A stretch of 64,000 nucleotides of DNA from Nematopogon swammerdamellus (Eukaryota > Arthropoda > Insecta > Lepidoptera > Adelidae), in the NCBI GenBank assembly GCA_946902875.1, contig OX336336.1, positions 1,582,545-1,646,544 on the forward strand, in the 5' to 3' direction. Every line of letters begins with the position of its first letter. Positions within the stretch are counted from its first letter, which is position 1. The position numbers and the translations under genes are program-made. This document shows, piece after piece, positions 11,503 through 22,235 of this stretch. The notes under the pieces are model-generated. The model did not search any database, was not told the DNA's origin, and saw only the letters and a list, made by a program, of their open reading frames with translations.

Positions 11503-11825
11503 ACACACGCTGAATCCCGACAATCGGGGTAAGCAGAGTAATCGGTGTTGTGCTGCAAAAACTCTGGTAAATTACAGCACAACACCGAACACCACGTTTC
11601 GCAAAGTATTCGAACAAGATTCAATCGATCAAGCAGCAAGTAAGGCACGAAGACCCACCTGCTGCATGACTCGGTGGAAGTACCGTGCCAAGGTGAGAGG
11701 TGGCGAGCCTGTCGCCCTTTAGCACGGCATCTTGTCCTAATCCCTTAGTCGCCTTTTACGACATGCATGGGGAGAGATGCAGTGGGGGCTATTATTTTTA
11801 AGTACCGGCCTCACACGGTAATAAA
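11503..11825 (-). mobile_element. LINE 3' end (minus), second copy
   Basis: Same block as 5465-5775, including GTAAGGCACGAAGACCCACC and GAGAGATGCAGTGGGGGC. Confidence 0.65.
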
Positions 11826-11942
11826 AATATGAATATAAATATGAATATGAATACAAATGCATGCTATGTATGAGTGGTGGTGCCCAAGCGGTCGGTCCCA
11901 TGAGGATTTTACTTCAATCACATCTTTCAACATTCACATCAA

Positions 11943-12378
11943 TAATTTCCGTTTATTTACTTAAAGGAGTCGGAAGACCGCTAAGTAAATACCAGCGCAG
12001 CTGTGAATTTTTATATTTTATTTACTCAGCGGCCCCCCGACTCCTTTAAGTAAGTAAACGGAAATAATTTTGGCCTTTTTAAGGGTCGGGGGTTTTTTAA
12101 ATTGGTAATTTAACTTATATTTCAAACTTAAAAAAAAACAGTATGCAAATCGGTCCACTTTTTAGGATAATAAATTTTTGTATTTCTTAATTTACTTGAT
12201 CACAAACATAGCTAACAACCATCCCGATTAAACCAGCCTTCTAATAAAAAAAAAACATTCAAATTGGTCTATCCGTTTGTGAGCTGCGATGCCATGCCAC
12301 AGACACACACCCAATACACACATACACACACACACGTTAAACTCATAACTATAACACCTCTATTTTTTGTCGGGGGTT
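11943..12378 (-). mobile_element. AACCCCCGAC-ended element (minus)
   Basis: Foldback first (11943-12090), then the CGGTCC boxes, an (AC)n run and GTCGGGGGTT at the outer end. Confidence 0.72.
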
Positions 12379-12389
12379 AAACAATAAAT

Positions 12390-12930
12390 TCCTTTCTGAA
12401 CATCGCGTCGTCGTCGTCGGTAGGCAATTTTGTCAGTTAGGAGTTTCCTCGCGCGTTGATGTCTAATTCTTCTATCCACATAGTTTACGCTGTTGCCTGG
12501 GCATCATAACGCGTTGATGTCTTTTCGACTTAGATAATGTTTGGCCGGGTTTCTTCGCGCCTTGACTTTTATTTCTCCTGGTAGTTGGTTTTGGCTGAGT
12601 TTTCTAGCGCGTTTATGATTCAGATTCAGATTCAGATTCAGATATTACTTTATTACTGAACACACAACATTAACAAAATTAATTAAATCTAGACCTAAAA
12701 ATAACTAAATTAACTATAAGAATAAATCTAACTATAAATAAAAATAGTCGTCCATAGGGATCATAAAGCATGGTCCCCATGACTGAAGCGGCGTTCCCCC
12801 TCTGGATCATCAGGCTGATCCGCTGGTTGAAATGCGCCCGGGCACGGCGGTCCCCAGACGCGTCAATGAGTAGTATTTATTTATTTATATCAGATATTTA
12901 TTTCGCCATAAAGAACACACAACAATAACA
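12390..12930. other. Unclassified repeat-like stretch
   Basis: CGCGTTGATGTCT-like units recur three times in 12440-12620, then (GATTCA)n, then two T-rich starts that look like minus-strand LINE tails (12640-12720 and 12875-12930). No coding sequence. Confidence 0.35.
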
Positions 12931-12932
12931 AC

Positions 12933-13045
12933 AGCCGGCACGACCAAAGGGAAGCACTGTCATAGCACCTAGTTCACCCGGTGTTATGGGCTGACATCAC
13001 GGATGTTGTAGGTGATGTTGCCAACCGTGACAGTTTCCATAAAAA
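12933..13045 (+). mobile_element. SINE 3' fragment
   Basis: Body and tail of the composite family from GCCGGCACGACCAAAGGGAA to the A-rich end. Confidence 0.7.
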
Positions 13046-13124
13046 AGAAATAATAAGAGTTTGGCTGCGTTTGTGATAATAGTAGGTATTTTCTGCTATA
13101 ATTTTTTATTTAAAAAAATGGTTG

Positions 13125-13215
13125 GTTCTAAGATGGCCCCGCATAGCAGCCTCGGTTGTTTTCTCCTCTAGTCCAGAATAACCAGCAATCCAGGGAAGTC
13201 TCCGGCACTGGCGGC
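13125..13215 (+). mobile_element. Second-family SINE fragment
   Basis: About 90 bp (AAGATGGCCCCGCATAGCAG to CCAGGGAAGTCTCCGGCACTG). A related 3' piece lies at 14025-14135. Confidence 0.6.
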
Positions 13216-13229
13216 CGGTTCTAAAGTGC

Positions 13230-14020
13230 GCCCGTGCGCCGCACTACCATAACACGAGAAGTCTTCACTTCACTCAAAATAAATAATATATTACAATACA
13301 ACATCCTACATTAAAACCATAAAGATCGTACTTCAAATAAATACGAATGTGAATTCGATCTTATTTTATAGATCACAAGGCACGTATTTGCGAGTAAACC
13401 CGCGCCCCGTGCGGAATCGAAAACCGCACGCGGGTCTCCCATCTGAATGTATGGGGATCGGCAAAACACCGCTGGCGCGTGAGACAAAAGATACTTCATA
13501 GAAACAGTATGGGCCGAAATGGAGTTCTGCGTGCGGCGCACGAGCGCCAAACAAGGACGCTATATCGTGAATAGCCGCGCGTGCGACACGTCGCGAGCAA
13601 TTCCTTTTGCACGAGTCCGTCTACCTAGAGTCGGCGCGCTGTCATGTGATGTCACATACCCGTTAGCGCGCGAATATTTAAAATGGGATATGGTTAGGTT
13701 TGTGCTTTCTGTCACGTGATACTGTGAATTAAGTGGTGCCGATATTTGCCTAAGAGTTGGTTAAAGCTGCAGTAGTGTTGTGGTCTATGGATGTGTTCAT
13801 AAAGGTACTAAAATGAGTTCAAAAACTTGTTTGGATTTATTTTCTTTTTTTTGCAACTCATTGAGTGTCTTGAGAATATTCATACTAGGTAAGTACATAA
13901 TACAACGCAGGCGTTTAAAAAATTTGGAAGTCGCGATCTTAAAATAACATTGGGAATGTGTTGGGAAATTTGGTATATAAGGAGGTAGGTACTTAGCGCA
14001 CTACCGGTCACTGAAGTCAC
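13230..14020. other. No gene recognised; GC-rich block
   Basis: 13380-13690 is GC-rich with CACGTGAT and TGTGATGTCACA motifs. The short frames across it are not recognised. The remainder is AT-rich. Confidence 0.3.
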
Positions 14021-14966
14021 TAGCCGCCACTGGTCTCCGGTATGGCACCTACCTATTCGTAGGTGATATTGATAGGCTGGAGCATGCGCTTTGGCCTCTC
14101 CGACACAGCCACCCATACCGGATTACATAAAAAAAATACATGCATACCTACTGAACAAATGCATACCCACCTGGAGCAGATGATTTTTTTTAATAATGAG
14201 CTAAATCGTTATAATTTAATAAAGGAAGTAAACGGAGAAATATTTTGCTATCGAATGGTATGCGAGGCCGCGTCGAAAGCCCTTCAGTTTTTTTAATAAA
14301 GTGTCCACGAGTGTTGTCTTTAAACGTCACGCAAGAGATTATGCAACAAGTGTTACGCGCGTGCGCACGTAGCGGGCGTACCACTGACCACCGGCGGCGC
14401 GGTCGGCGTCCCGGCGGCGGAGGCGGTGTCGCGGTAGAGCGTCTTGGTCAGTAGTACGGCGCGGCTAGGGTAGCCAGACATCCGGATATGTCATGTACAA
14501 AAAAATTTTTTTTTCCTATTCTCAAAATGTATGGGGAACAATTTTTTTTTTCTTCAAATTAAAAAGTCGCAGAACAAAAGTTTAGGTTGTTTGGATTTTT
14601 ATTATCTTTCGTAGTCAAATAAATTTTTCACTTGAATTCGTTCTTTCGAATGGCAACTATAGTGCGAAATATAACAGTGAAAAACAATTAAAAACAATAA
14701 AAATAATGACAAACAATGACAAGGGTTGTACAGAACTAGATAAAAGACAAAAAAAATTAAAACTATCATTTGCTTATAGACTACTAATACCACTACTACT
14801 TACCTAATACTACTTAATTTAGCGTCAATAAACTTGTCAATGAAATATTTTAAGGTCCAATAAATACAATAAAATTACAATTACATTTTGTACCGTGTGG
14901 GGCCGGTACTTTTAAAGAATAGCCCCACTGCATCTCTCCCCGTGTATGTCGTAAAAGGCGACTAAG

Positions 14967-15215
14967 GGATATGACTCCCTTCTTATATTACTAGGTGGTA
15001 GGGTTCAATCCGCCCGGGTTGGTACCACCGCACTGAATGAAAGGTCGGTCGAAACGGCTATGTAAATAGTTTGTATTTTCCGTCCAGTTCAGTGTTGCCG
15101 GCACGACCGAAGGGAATCACTGACGTGGCACCAAGTTCATCCGGTGTTATGGGCTGACATCACGGATGTTGTAGGTGATGAAGCCAACCGTGTCAGCATC
15201 AATTAAAAAAAAAAA
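14967..15215 (+). mobile_element. SINE body, nested in a hAT-like element
   Basis: The composite-SINE body from CCCTTCTTATATTACTAGG to an A-rich tail, preceded by a LINE-tail fragment (14887-14966) instead of the SINE head. It abuts the 32-bp minisatellite. Confidence 0.7.
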
Positions 15216-15227
15216 ACATCAAAACAA

Positions 15228-15440
15228 AATCACAGATCAGCTACGTTATCCCTATCCTCAATCACAGATCAGCTACGTTATCCCTATCCTCAATCACAGA
15301 TCAGCTACGTTATCCCTATCCTCAATCACAGATCAGCTACGTTATCCCTATCCTCAATCACAGATCAGCTACGTTATCCCTATCCTCAATCACAGATCAG
15401 CTACGTTATCCCTATCGTCAATCACAGATCAGCTACGTTA
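15228..15440 (+). repeat. 32-bp minisatellite, about 6.7 copies
   Basis: Unit AATCACAGATCAGCTACGTT plus ATCCCTATCCTC, nearly perfect. It directly follows the A-rich tail of a SINE. Confidence 0.95.
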
Positions 15441-16082
15441 AAAATAAAATAATTTGATACAATAACATTAGTCATAAATTAATAATAGTCAAGGAATAGT
15501 TGTTCTGTTTCATATACATAATCTTTTGGTTTTTGTGGTTGGGGTTGCAACACCCTGTATAACGCACAATTGAAATGTTTTAACAGAAAATATTTGATGT
15601 ATTGCAAAGATCACGAATCATGTCCGGACTTTTTTTCGAAAGTCCGGACTTTTCTCCTATATAGTCAGGATTTTTAAATTGTTCATCTGGCGACCCTAGA
15701 CGCGGCGGCAGATGTGATGCGAGCCACGCGCACTGTTAAGAAACCGATCGTGTCACAACATTCGCTGACGAACTAAAATTAGTAAGCATTCCGCGGATTT
15801 CCAATTTCATAATGCCTACTCCCGATTCGAGCGACGTTCGCCGCCGCCGTCGCCGGCTTGACATTGACTTTATGAAATTCGCAACAGACGCAACAAGAGA
15901 ACTAGCCCAACTGAATAGTAACAAGCTAACGCTCTTCTAGTGCCGAGCGCCACGCCCCGGCCGTCTACGCAACGCCATGTCTGCGGGAAAACTATTTTTT
16001 AATGTTTTTTATTGAAAGCGCGACATATAGCGCTGAGGCATCCATAAGGTGTCTAACGGCGCCCATGGACATTGTATTGTAT

Positions 16083-16505
16083 TGTACTGTTTATTGATCA
16101 TTCATATGACAGTTAGACTGCACTCGAACTTGCCACAATTTGTTAAGATAAGATAAGATAATCGTTTATTTTGCATAATAAATAACTTAACCTATTTACA
16201 TTTTATGTACATTACTTAATTTATGCAAAATTGGCCAATCGGCTCAGCGTGTGCCAGGGCAGGACAGAAATCCTTTCCTGGCGCTTCTAATCCTTGTTCT
16301 ATCCGGTTAGATTACACCCACGAAGAAGAACCGACAAGAAACTTCGCAGGGTATTTTTTTTTTTCATACATATTTTTACAAGTATTTAGTGACTAGCCAC
16401 ATAATAACACCGCCCATAGTCTATCGAAAACACAGCCCGAGAGCAAGATTAACAATTTTGCTGAGGGTTCTGACTACAAAGACATAATAATTAAGTGAAT
16501 CAGGT
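16083..16505 (-). repeat. LINE-type 3' end family (minus)
   Basis: GTATTGTACTGTTTATTGATCA, AACCGACAAGAAACTTCGCA, GTGACTAGCCACATAATAAC and AACAATTTTGCTGAGGGTTC recur at 54345-54500 and, on plus, at 58480-58760, where the terminus reads AATAAACAATACAATAC. Confidence 0.55.
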
Positions 16506-16533
16506 ATAAAGAGCAGTGTAAAGAGTCATTCGG

Positions 16534-16731
16534 TCATATGCGGGCAATGCCATGCCGGCCTGACAGGTGCCCATTCACGCACCTCTTGAAAGACCCGAGA
16601 CAGTATTTAAGGGGAAATATGTGAGCAGAGAGAGCGTTCCAGAGTTTACCAGTTCTGTAGAGAAAAGATCTGATGAATCGATTGGTACGCATCCGCGGTA
16701 AGTCCAGCGTGCAGGGATGCAATCCCTGCAT
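16534..16731 (-). pseudogene. LINE RT tail (minus)
   Basis: RTNRFIRSFLYRTGKLWNAL then SAHIFPLKY and FKRCVNGHLSGRHG. The same family reads on plus at 62435-62632 (KLWNALPAHIFPPKYSLGSF). Confidence 0.65.
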
Positions 16732-17513
16732 ACTTGTGTTAATCTTCTATACATATAATAAAATCGTAGAGGTAAGAAAGTCTGTACATTGAATGTATTC
16801 GGAAAAAAACTAACCAGGGTGGCTTAAAATGAGATACTGAACATGTTAGAACAGTTTTTAAAATTTTTGTTTGTTTGTTTGTTTGTTTGTTTGTCTGTAC
16901 GCGCATCACGCAAAAACCACTGAACGGAATTAGACGAAACTTTGTATAGTGGCAGTTTATATGCCGGGTTAACATAATACGTAAAAAAAAACTAAAATAA
17001 AAAAAAAATTACAATTATAAACATTATTGCGCGTTTAAAATCACTTAGTCCAAAGTACATAATTATATCTTGAGAACTGGCAGCAAATACAATTTGAATA
17101 AAATATTCATTCGAAATTTAAAAATAAGTAGATACAACGAAAATGACATTTCTTCTTTTTTATAACTTGAACACAATAGTCTATACATATCTATTCTTTC
17201 TATACATATCATAAAATCGTAAATGCAAAAATGTCTATTTGTACGCGCATCTCGCAAAAACCACTGAACGGAATTTGACGAAACTTTTTATAGTGACAGT
17301 GTATATCCCGGATGAACATAATAATTAAAAAATATAATAAAAATCACGTAATCCAAAGTAAAGGTAAAAAACTATTTTTAAATGTCATGTTGACAACGGA
17401 GAACTGTCATCTCGACGTGAGCTGGCCGGTGACAAATTGTTTGATAAATAAAAATAATAATTGAAAGTCGAAGTTATGTCGCTGTCATTGGTGCAATAAA
17501 ATTTATATATCTG

Positions 17514-18959
17514 TTGCCCGCGGCTTCGCTCGCGTGAAATTCGTATTTTAAAAAAAGAAAGTAAGTAACTAAAGGCGGGCCCGAAGGCGGATCTGCGCTC
17601 ACGTAAACGATATTCTTTCTCGATGAAAGTAACTAAGGGCGAGGCGGAAGGCGGAGCTGAGTTCAGGAAGAAGAAAAACATTCTTGAAAAAAGTAGGTAA
17701 CTAAGGGCGAGGCCGAAGGCCGAGCTCTATTCTGGAAGACCATAAACCTTCTCGAAGAAAGTAAGTAACTATGGGCGAGGCCGCAGGCCGAGCTGCGTTC
17801 AGGAAGAAGCTAAACCATCTTGAAGAAAGTAAGTAACTAAGGTGAGGCCGAAGGCCGAGCTACGTTCGGATAATTGAAAAACCATCTCGAAGAAAGCAAG
17901 TAACTAAGGGCGAGGCCGAAGGCCGAGCTGCGTTCAGGAAGAAGCTAAACCATCTCGAATAAAGTTAATTAATATTAAGATTGAGTTAATTTAATTTAAA
18001 TTTTATTATAAAGTCCACGCTTCTAACGGAAAATATACCGTGCATCCTAGAACCTCGCGGTTATTCCCGGCTGGATGGCAAGAGGCCCGATGCTATCACC
18101 TTAGTGCCATGGACTAAGGGTAGTTCTTTGATGTAGGACGCCACTTTTGTTCTCACATTGGCTCCAAGTCACGTTAGGACATCTTCAAGAGCGACTGGCG
18201 CGGCCGAGGCTGGGGCGGAGAGCCTCAAACGCAGCAAATATAGAAATATAATTCAAGATTTCGAATTTGTTGCGTTTGTGGTTGAAACCCTCGGTCCGTG
18301 GAGCAGTGAAGCCAAAAGAGGCTTGAGCTGGTTGACGCAACTGGTGTCCCGCCATCAAGGGCTTATGTACTTCATTCAAAGGGTAAGCCTTGCCATCCAG
18401 CGGGGTAATGCCACAAGTGCTAAGAACATTTGAAAATGCCCGTTTTGATAGTTATTTTAATGTTTGTTAGGTAGGTTTAATTCTTTAGTTATTAGTTATT
18501 AATATTACTTTTTTATTTTTATGAAATAAATAGATTGAGTAAACGATATTATATTCTATCGAAGAAAGGAAGTCTTTAAGGGCGAGGCCCGAAGGCGGAA
18601 GAGGGTTTTTGGTTTACCTGAACGCAGCTCGGACTTCGGCCTCGCACTTAGTTCCTTCCTTTCTTCCAGAAGGTTTATCGTCTTCCTGAACGCAGCTCGG
18701 CCTTCGGCCTCGCCTTTACTTACTTCCTTTATTTGAGAAAGGTTTATCCACAGATCAGAGAAGTATTACTTAGGATTTCTGTGGGTTTATCGTTTACCTG
18801 AAAGCAGCTCGGCGTTCGGCCTCGCCCTTAGTTAGTTACTTTCTTTAAGAAGGTTTTTCGATTACCTGAACGCAGCTCGGCCTTCGGCCTCGCCCTTAGT
18901 TACTTACATTCTTCTTTGGAATACGAATTTCACGCGAGCGGAGCCGCGGGCTCAGCTAG
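17514..18959. mobile_element. Inverted structure: opposed CTAG-type ends and tandem repeats around a retroelement fragment
   Basis: The left end TTGCCCGCGGCTTCGCTCGC and right end CGCGAGCGGAGCCGCGGGCTC plus AGCTAG are inverted copies. Inside each end lies a tandem array of about 67-bp units with GGCGAGGCCGAAGGCCGAGC (17553-17955, about six units), or its complement (18555-18915, about five units). The centre holds the pseudogene at 18003-18433. Confidence 0.65.
18003..18433 (+). pseudogene. Retroelement-derived ORF fragment with RPD...VETLGPW motifs
   Basis: Reads in one frame from about 18003 (KSTLLTENIPCILEPRG) through LDGKRPDAITLVPW, an in-frame TAG in place of the usual Trp codon (18134-18136), then DATFVLTLAPSHV, FVAFVVETLGPWSSEA and FIQRVSLAIQRGNAT, to a stop. 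This resembles C-terminal segments of invertebrate retroelement proteins of the form DGKRPDG...PW...WD.T. The RPD and D residues would fit a nuclease-like fold, but that is inference. Inactive because of the stop. Confidence 0.6.
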
Positions 18960-18968
18960 TATAATATA

Positions 18969-19187
18969 AATTAGTCAAAAATTATTTCCGTTTACTTACT
19001 TGAAGGAGTCGTGGGACCTAAGTAAATAAAATATAAAATTCTCTGAGTTTTATATTTTATTTACCTAAGTAAATAAAATATAAAACTCGGAGCTGCACGG
19101 GAATTTACGTAGCGGTCCCCCGATTCCTTCAAGTAAGTAAACGGAAATTATTTTTGACATTAAGGGTCGGCGGTCTTTTATTTACCC
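18969..19187 (+). mobile_element. Foldback part of an AACCCCCGAC-ended element
   Basis: Two opposed arms of CGTTTACTTACTTGAAGGAG type with a third TTTTATATTTTATTTAC unit between them. The left terminus is absent. Confidence 0.6.
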
Positions 19188-19436
19188 TACGTTTTTAACA
19201 TTATTGGTCAAAATCAGAAAATTTGAACTAGGTACATTAAAGTAAATGTTACTACTTATTAATGTATGTACATAATTATGTAACTTTAATGCATACATGC
19301 TTATTTTCTTTACAGTCTAACACATTGCCATAGTTTGTGGCAATGTGTGTACTTCTCCCACATCCCAGAGGTTAGTAAGAATTTATTAATCAGTGGTCAA
19401 CTGGTCAATAAAGAATATATCCTTATCCTTACGTTT

Positions 19437-19651
19437 AATAAAATCCAACGTCTGCTTATTGTCTGTCTGTCTGTACGCTTATAACTCGAGAAACACTGAA
19501 CCGATTTTAATAAAAACAATTCTGCTGATACCTTCATTCTTCCCATCAACTATGGGCTACTTACTATATATATTGTATATTACGCTAAATGGCTTATGAG
19601 GTTAGCAGAGAAGTCAAATATGAGAGCGGGCGGAGCCGCGAGCACAGCTAG
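19437..19651 (+). mobile_element. Short CTAG-terminated element, second type
   Basis: Starts ATAAAATCCAACGTCTGCTT and ends GGGCGGAGCCGCGAGCACAGCTAG. A second copy is at 25612-25830. Same GC-rich 3' hairpin style as the larger family. Confidence 0.62.
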
Positions 19652-20039
19652 TACATACATACATACTTTTATTGCCAGTGCTACGGCTGCCTGAAGGTAA
19701 AACGCCTCGGAAAAGAGGACGGACGGATTCATTTGGGCCAAATGGTAATGATGCAAATTAGTATAAATAATAATGAGCGGTGTGCGGCATCATGAGGTAA
19801 TTGCTTCTCAGTTTCTTTCATAACTCGTGACGTAAGCCGGACTCTCCCTCCGACAGCTTTCTAAAGAACTTCACAGGCAGTTACTACTTCCGGCGAGGAC
19901 GAGACACAAGGAGCTGCCCGTGCGACCTCCTGAGAACAATCGATGAGTGCGACGAAGACACAACTGAGTCGAGAGCTTTATTTGTTACTAGCTTTTGCGC
20001 GCGGCTTCGCTCGCGTGAAATTCGTATCAATCATCAATC

Positions 20040-20450
20040 ATCAATACTAATAATAAATCTGTAAGGGATGGTCATGGAGTAAGTTACCTTGTTTTATGAG
20101 ATACTGCGTCTGTAGACTCTATGTATGATACTAAAACTAAATTTAAGATTTTTAGAAATCTTTTCAGTATGTATGTATGTTCCTCCATAACTCTTAAACC
20201 GATCATCCGAATTAGATGAAACTTAGTACCAGCACATTTGATTATACGGGACACAGGATAGGTTAAATAAAATTCAGTTCCGGTTACGCCAAGATGTGGC
20301 TCTCCTACAATGTAAACCGAATTGTTCCGCCGCCGAAATAAAGGTACGGTAGCGGGCTTACTTAATTTCTTCTTTTTACCCGACTGCGCGACGCAAAGGA
20401 GGGTAATTAAATACGAATTTCACGCGAGCGAAGCCGCGGCCAAAAGCTAG
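20040..20450 (+). mobile_element. CTAG-terminated, Helitron-like element
   Basis: Starts near ATCAATACTAATAATAAATC and ends ACGCGAGCGAAGCCGCGGCC plus AAAAGCTAG. An opposing copy without the hairpin end follows at 20455-20790. Confidence 0.68.
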
Positions 20451-20454
20451 TTTA

Positions 20455-20790
20455 AAAATAAGAAAGTAAAGTAAGGCCGCTATCGCACCTTTACCCGTAA
20501 TAATTCGGTTTGTATGAGAGTCACAACTTCGAGTAACCGGAACTGAATTTTTATTTAACCTATCCTGTGTCCCGTATACCTAAATGAGCTTGCACTAAGT
20601 TTCATAAAATTCGGATGATCGGCTTAATAGTTATGAAGGATCATACATGCATACATAGATAGATACAGGAATTATTTAAAAAAATCGCCAATTTAGTTTT
20701 AATATACTTAGAGTCCACAAACGCAATATCTCGTAAAACAAAGTAACTTACTCCATGACCATCCCTTATTATTAGTATTGATGAAACCTG
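20455..20790 (-). mobile_element. Helitron-like element, opposing partial copy
   Basis: Reverse complement of the body at 20040-20350 (GATCGGCTTAATAGTTATGA, CTTACTCCATGACCATCCCT, ATTATTAGTATTGATG). Together with 20040-20450 it forms a tail-to-tail inverted pair. The hairpin/CTAG terminus is missing. A lone minus-strand hairpin/CTAG end lies at 19987-20031. Confidence 0.62.
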
Positions 20791-20871
20791 ACATCGTCAG
20801 CCGTATCGGCTAGTATTTACTACATCCGTGACTCAGCCCATCATAACATTCTGAAATAATTCTGAAATTTC

Positions 20872-21249
20872 GTCAGCCTTGGTAGCTCAGTGGTGCGGTC
20901 GGTCGACTTTTGTTAAGCAACCCTGAGCGCGGTCAGTTTTTGGATGGGTGACCGCTCGACCGTTTGAGAAAGCTGACCGTGGTTCGGATTCCAAGTAAAA
21001 CTGTAGGTCCTTTGCCTTCTTACCTTACTAGGTGGTTGGGTTTATCCCGTCCGGGTTGGTATCTCCGCACTGAATGAAACCTCGGTCGAAGCGGCTATGT
21101 AAATAGTTCGTGTTTTCCGTCCAATTCAGTGTAGCCGACATGAAATCAAGTGAAGCACTGACATGGCACCTAATTGATCCGGTGTTATGGAATGACATCA
21201 CGGATGTTGTAGGTGATGGAGCCAACCGTATCAGCTTCCATAAAAAAAG
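20872..21249 (+). mobile_element. Composite tRNA/5S-headed SINE, full length
   Basis: Same head (TAGCTCAGTGG, TTAAGCAACCCTGAGCGCGG, GGATGGGTGACCGC, GGTTCGGATTCC), body and A-rich end as the copy at 323-709. Confidence 0.82.
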
Positions 21250-21451
21250 CCGTTTCGGCCGACTTTTCATTCAGTGCAGTGGTACCAACGCGGGCGGGTT
21301 AAATAAACTCTATCACCTAGTAACAAGGTAATAAGTGAAGGGACCTACAGTTTCCGAGCGGGATGAACCCTGGTAGGGTTCATCGGGTGAAAAAAAAAGG
21401 TCCCACGGCAGTGCTTCCCTTTTGTTCGCGCTAAACAGAGAGAGTACTCAC

Positions 21452-22235
21452 TCTTGAGAGCCCAGAGCCGATGTTCAGCGAGGGCGCGCACGTACACCTC
21501 CATGTCGCGGCGGCAGGCGGGTGAGGCGACGGCGCGCAGCGAGCCCCAGCGCTCCAGCAGAATCTCCGCGTCAAATATCCGGAGTAAGTTGTCCATGCCC
21601 GTCGATGCGCCGGCGCGCGCCGCAGTCGGCGCCGAGCTCGCCTGCAGCTGCAGCCGCGTCTCGTTCACCGCCGACCTGATGCTGTCTGAGATGCGCGCTA
21701 TTATAGTCTCTGCGGGCTTGGCGGTCGAGTGCAACTCCTCGGCGGGCGGCCCCGGCCGGCGCGTCGCTTTGATGATGTGCTGCACGTTGTGAGCCTTCTC
21801 GGTGCTCGCGCCGCCCTCCTCCTCCGGCGCGGCCTCCTCGAACCCGGCGTCCGCGAAGCTGATGCCGTCGTCGTCGCCGAAGAACCGATCGAAGCTGTCC
21901 TCGGTGGTGGAGCGCTCGCGAGCCGGGAACAGCCCGAGCCGGCTCACGTTCTCCTGACCCCGCCGCGACGTCGAGCCGATGAGGTCGGAGTTGAGCGGGT
22001 CGTCGGCGGCGCCGCCCTTGCTCTTGATCGTCTGGAACGCGTCGATGAGCGCGCTGCGGAACTTCTCCTCCCGCGCGACCGAGTCCCCGCTCGCGGACCT
22101 TTCGGACGAGGGATTCCAGGCGTCGGCGGCGGCGCGCCCGACGTCGGCGCCCGATTTCGGTTGGATTTGGCAATCGAGTTGCACAACCGAACTTATCAGC
22201 GCGACCAAGAACAGTAATGCGCGTCCGGCGAACAT
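21452..22235 (-). CDS. First coding exon of a nose-resistant-to-fluoxetine (NRF-6)-like protein
   Basis: Codes 261 aa plus one base. Seen: an N-terminal signal peptide (MFAGRALLFLVALISSVVQL, then cleavage near DCQ), a long low-complexity acidic lumenal region, two N-glycosylation sequons (NVS, NET), and a C-terminal end SPACRRDMEVYVRAL...LWALK. That end matches the start of the NRF domain, where WALKM normally follows. The donor A|GTGAGT at 21451-21450 leaves phase 1, so the next exon would complete the Met codon. Family members are multi-pass proteins with an acyltransferase-3 domain after the NRF domain. No NRF cysteine motif or acyltransferase exon was recognised at lower coordinates, so the rest of the gene is probably beyond the window. 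The open frame continues to 21345 only by reading into intronic SINE sequence. GC content is much higher than in the surroundings. Confidence 0.72.

Larger units (their letters stand above)
14468..15698. mobile_element. hAT-like element holding LINE, SINE and minisatellite sequence
   Basis: Ends TAGGGTAGCCAGA and TCTGGCGACCCTA (imperfect inverted repeats). Flanked by CGCGCGGC and GACGCGGC (6 of 8 matching). 1231 bp, non-coding. The interior holds a LINE-tail fragment, a SINE body and the 32-bp tandem array. Confidence 0.6.

Noticed and set aside
14340..14467. GC-rich block possibly continuing at 15699-15735 as an exon cut by the hAT-like element
   Set aside because: One minus-strand frame stays open if the element is removed, and an acceptor-like TTAACAG precedes it, but the translation resembles no known family and the span is short.
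15175..15441. Open frame across the 32-bp repeats
   Set aside because: It is the translation of a minisatellite; the 32-aa period simply reflects three frames of a 32-bp unit.
15811..15942. Plus-strand frame MPTPDSSDVRRRRRLDIDFM...
   Set aside because: About 43 codons, no start or splice context and no recognised family.
21345..21451. Tail of the NRF-like open frame
   Set aside because: Continues past a good GTGAGT donor into SINE sequence; treated as intron.
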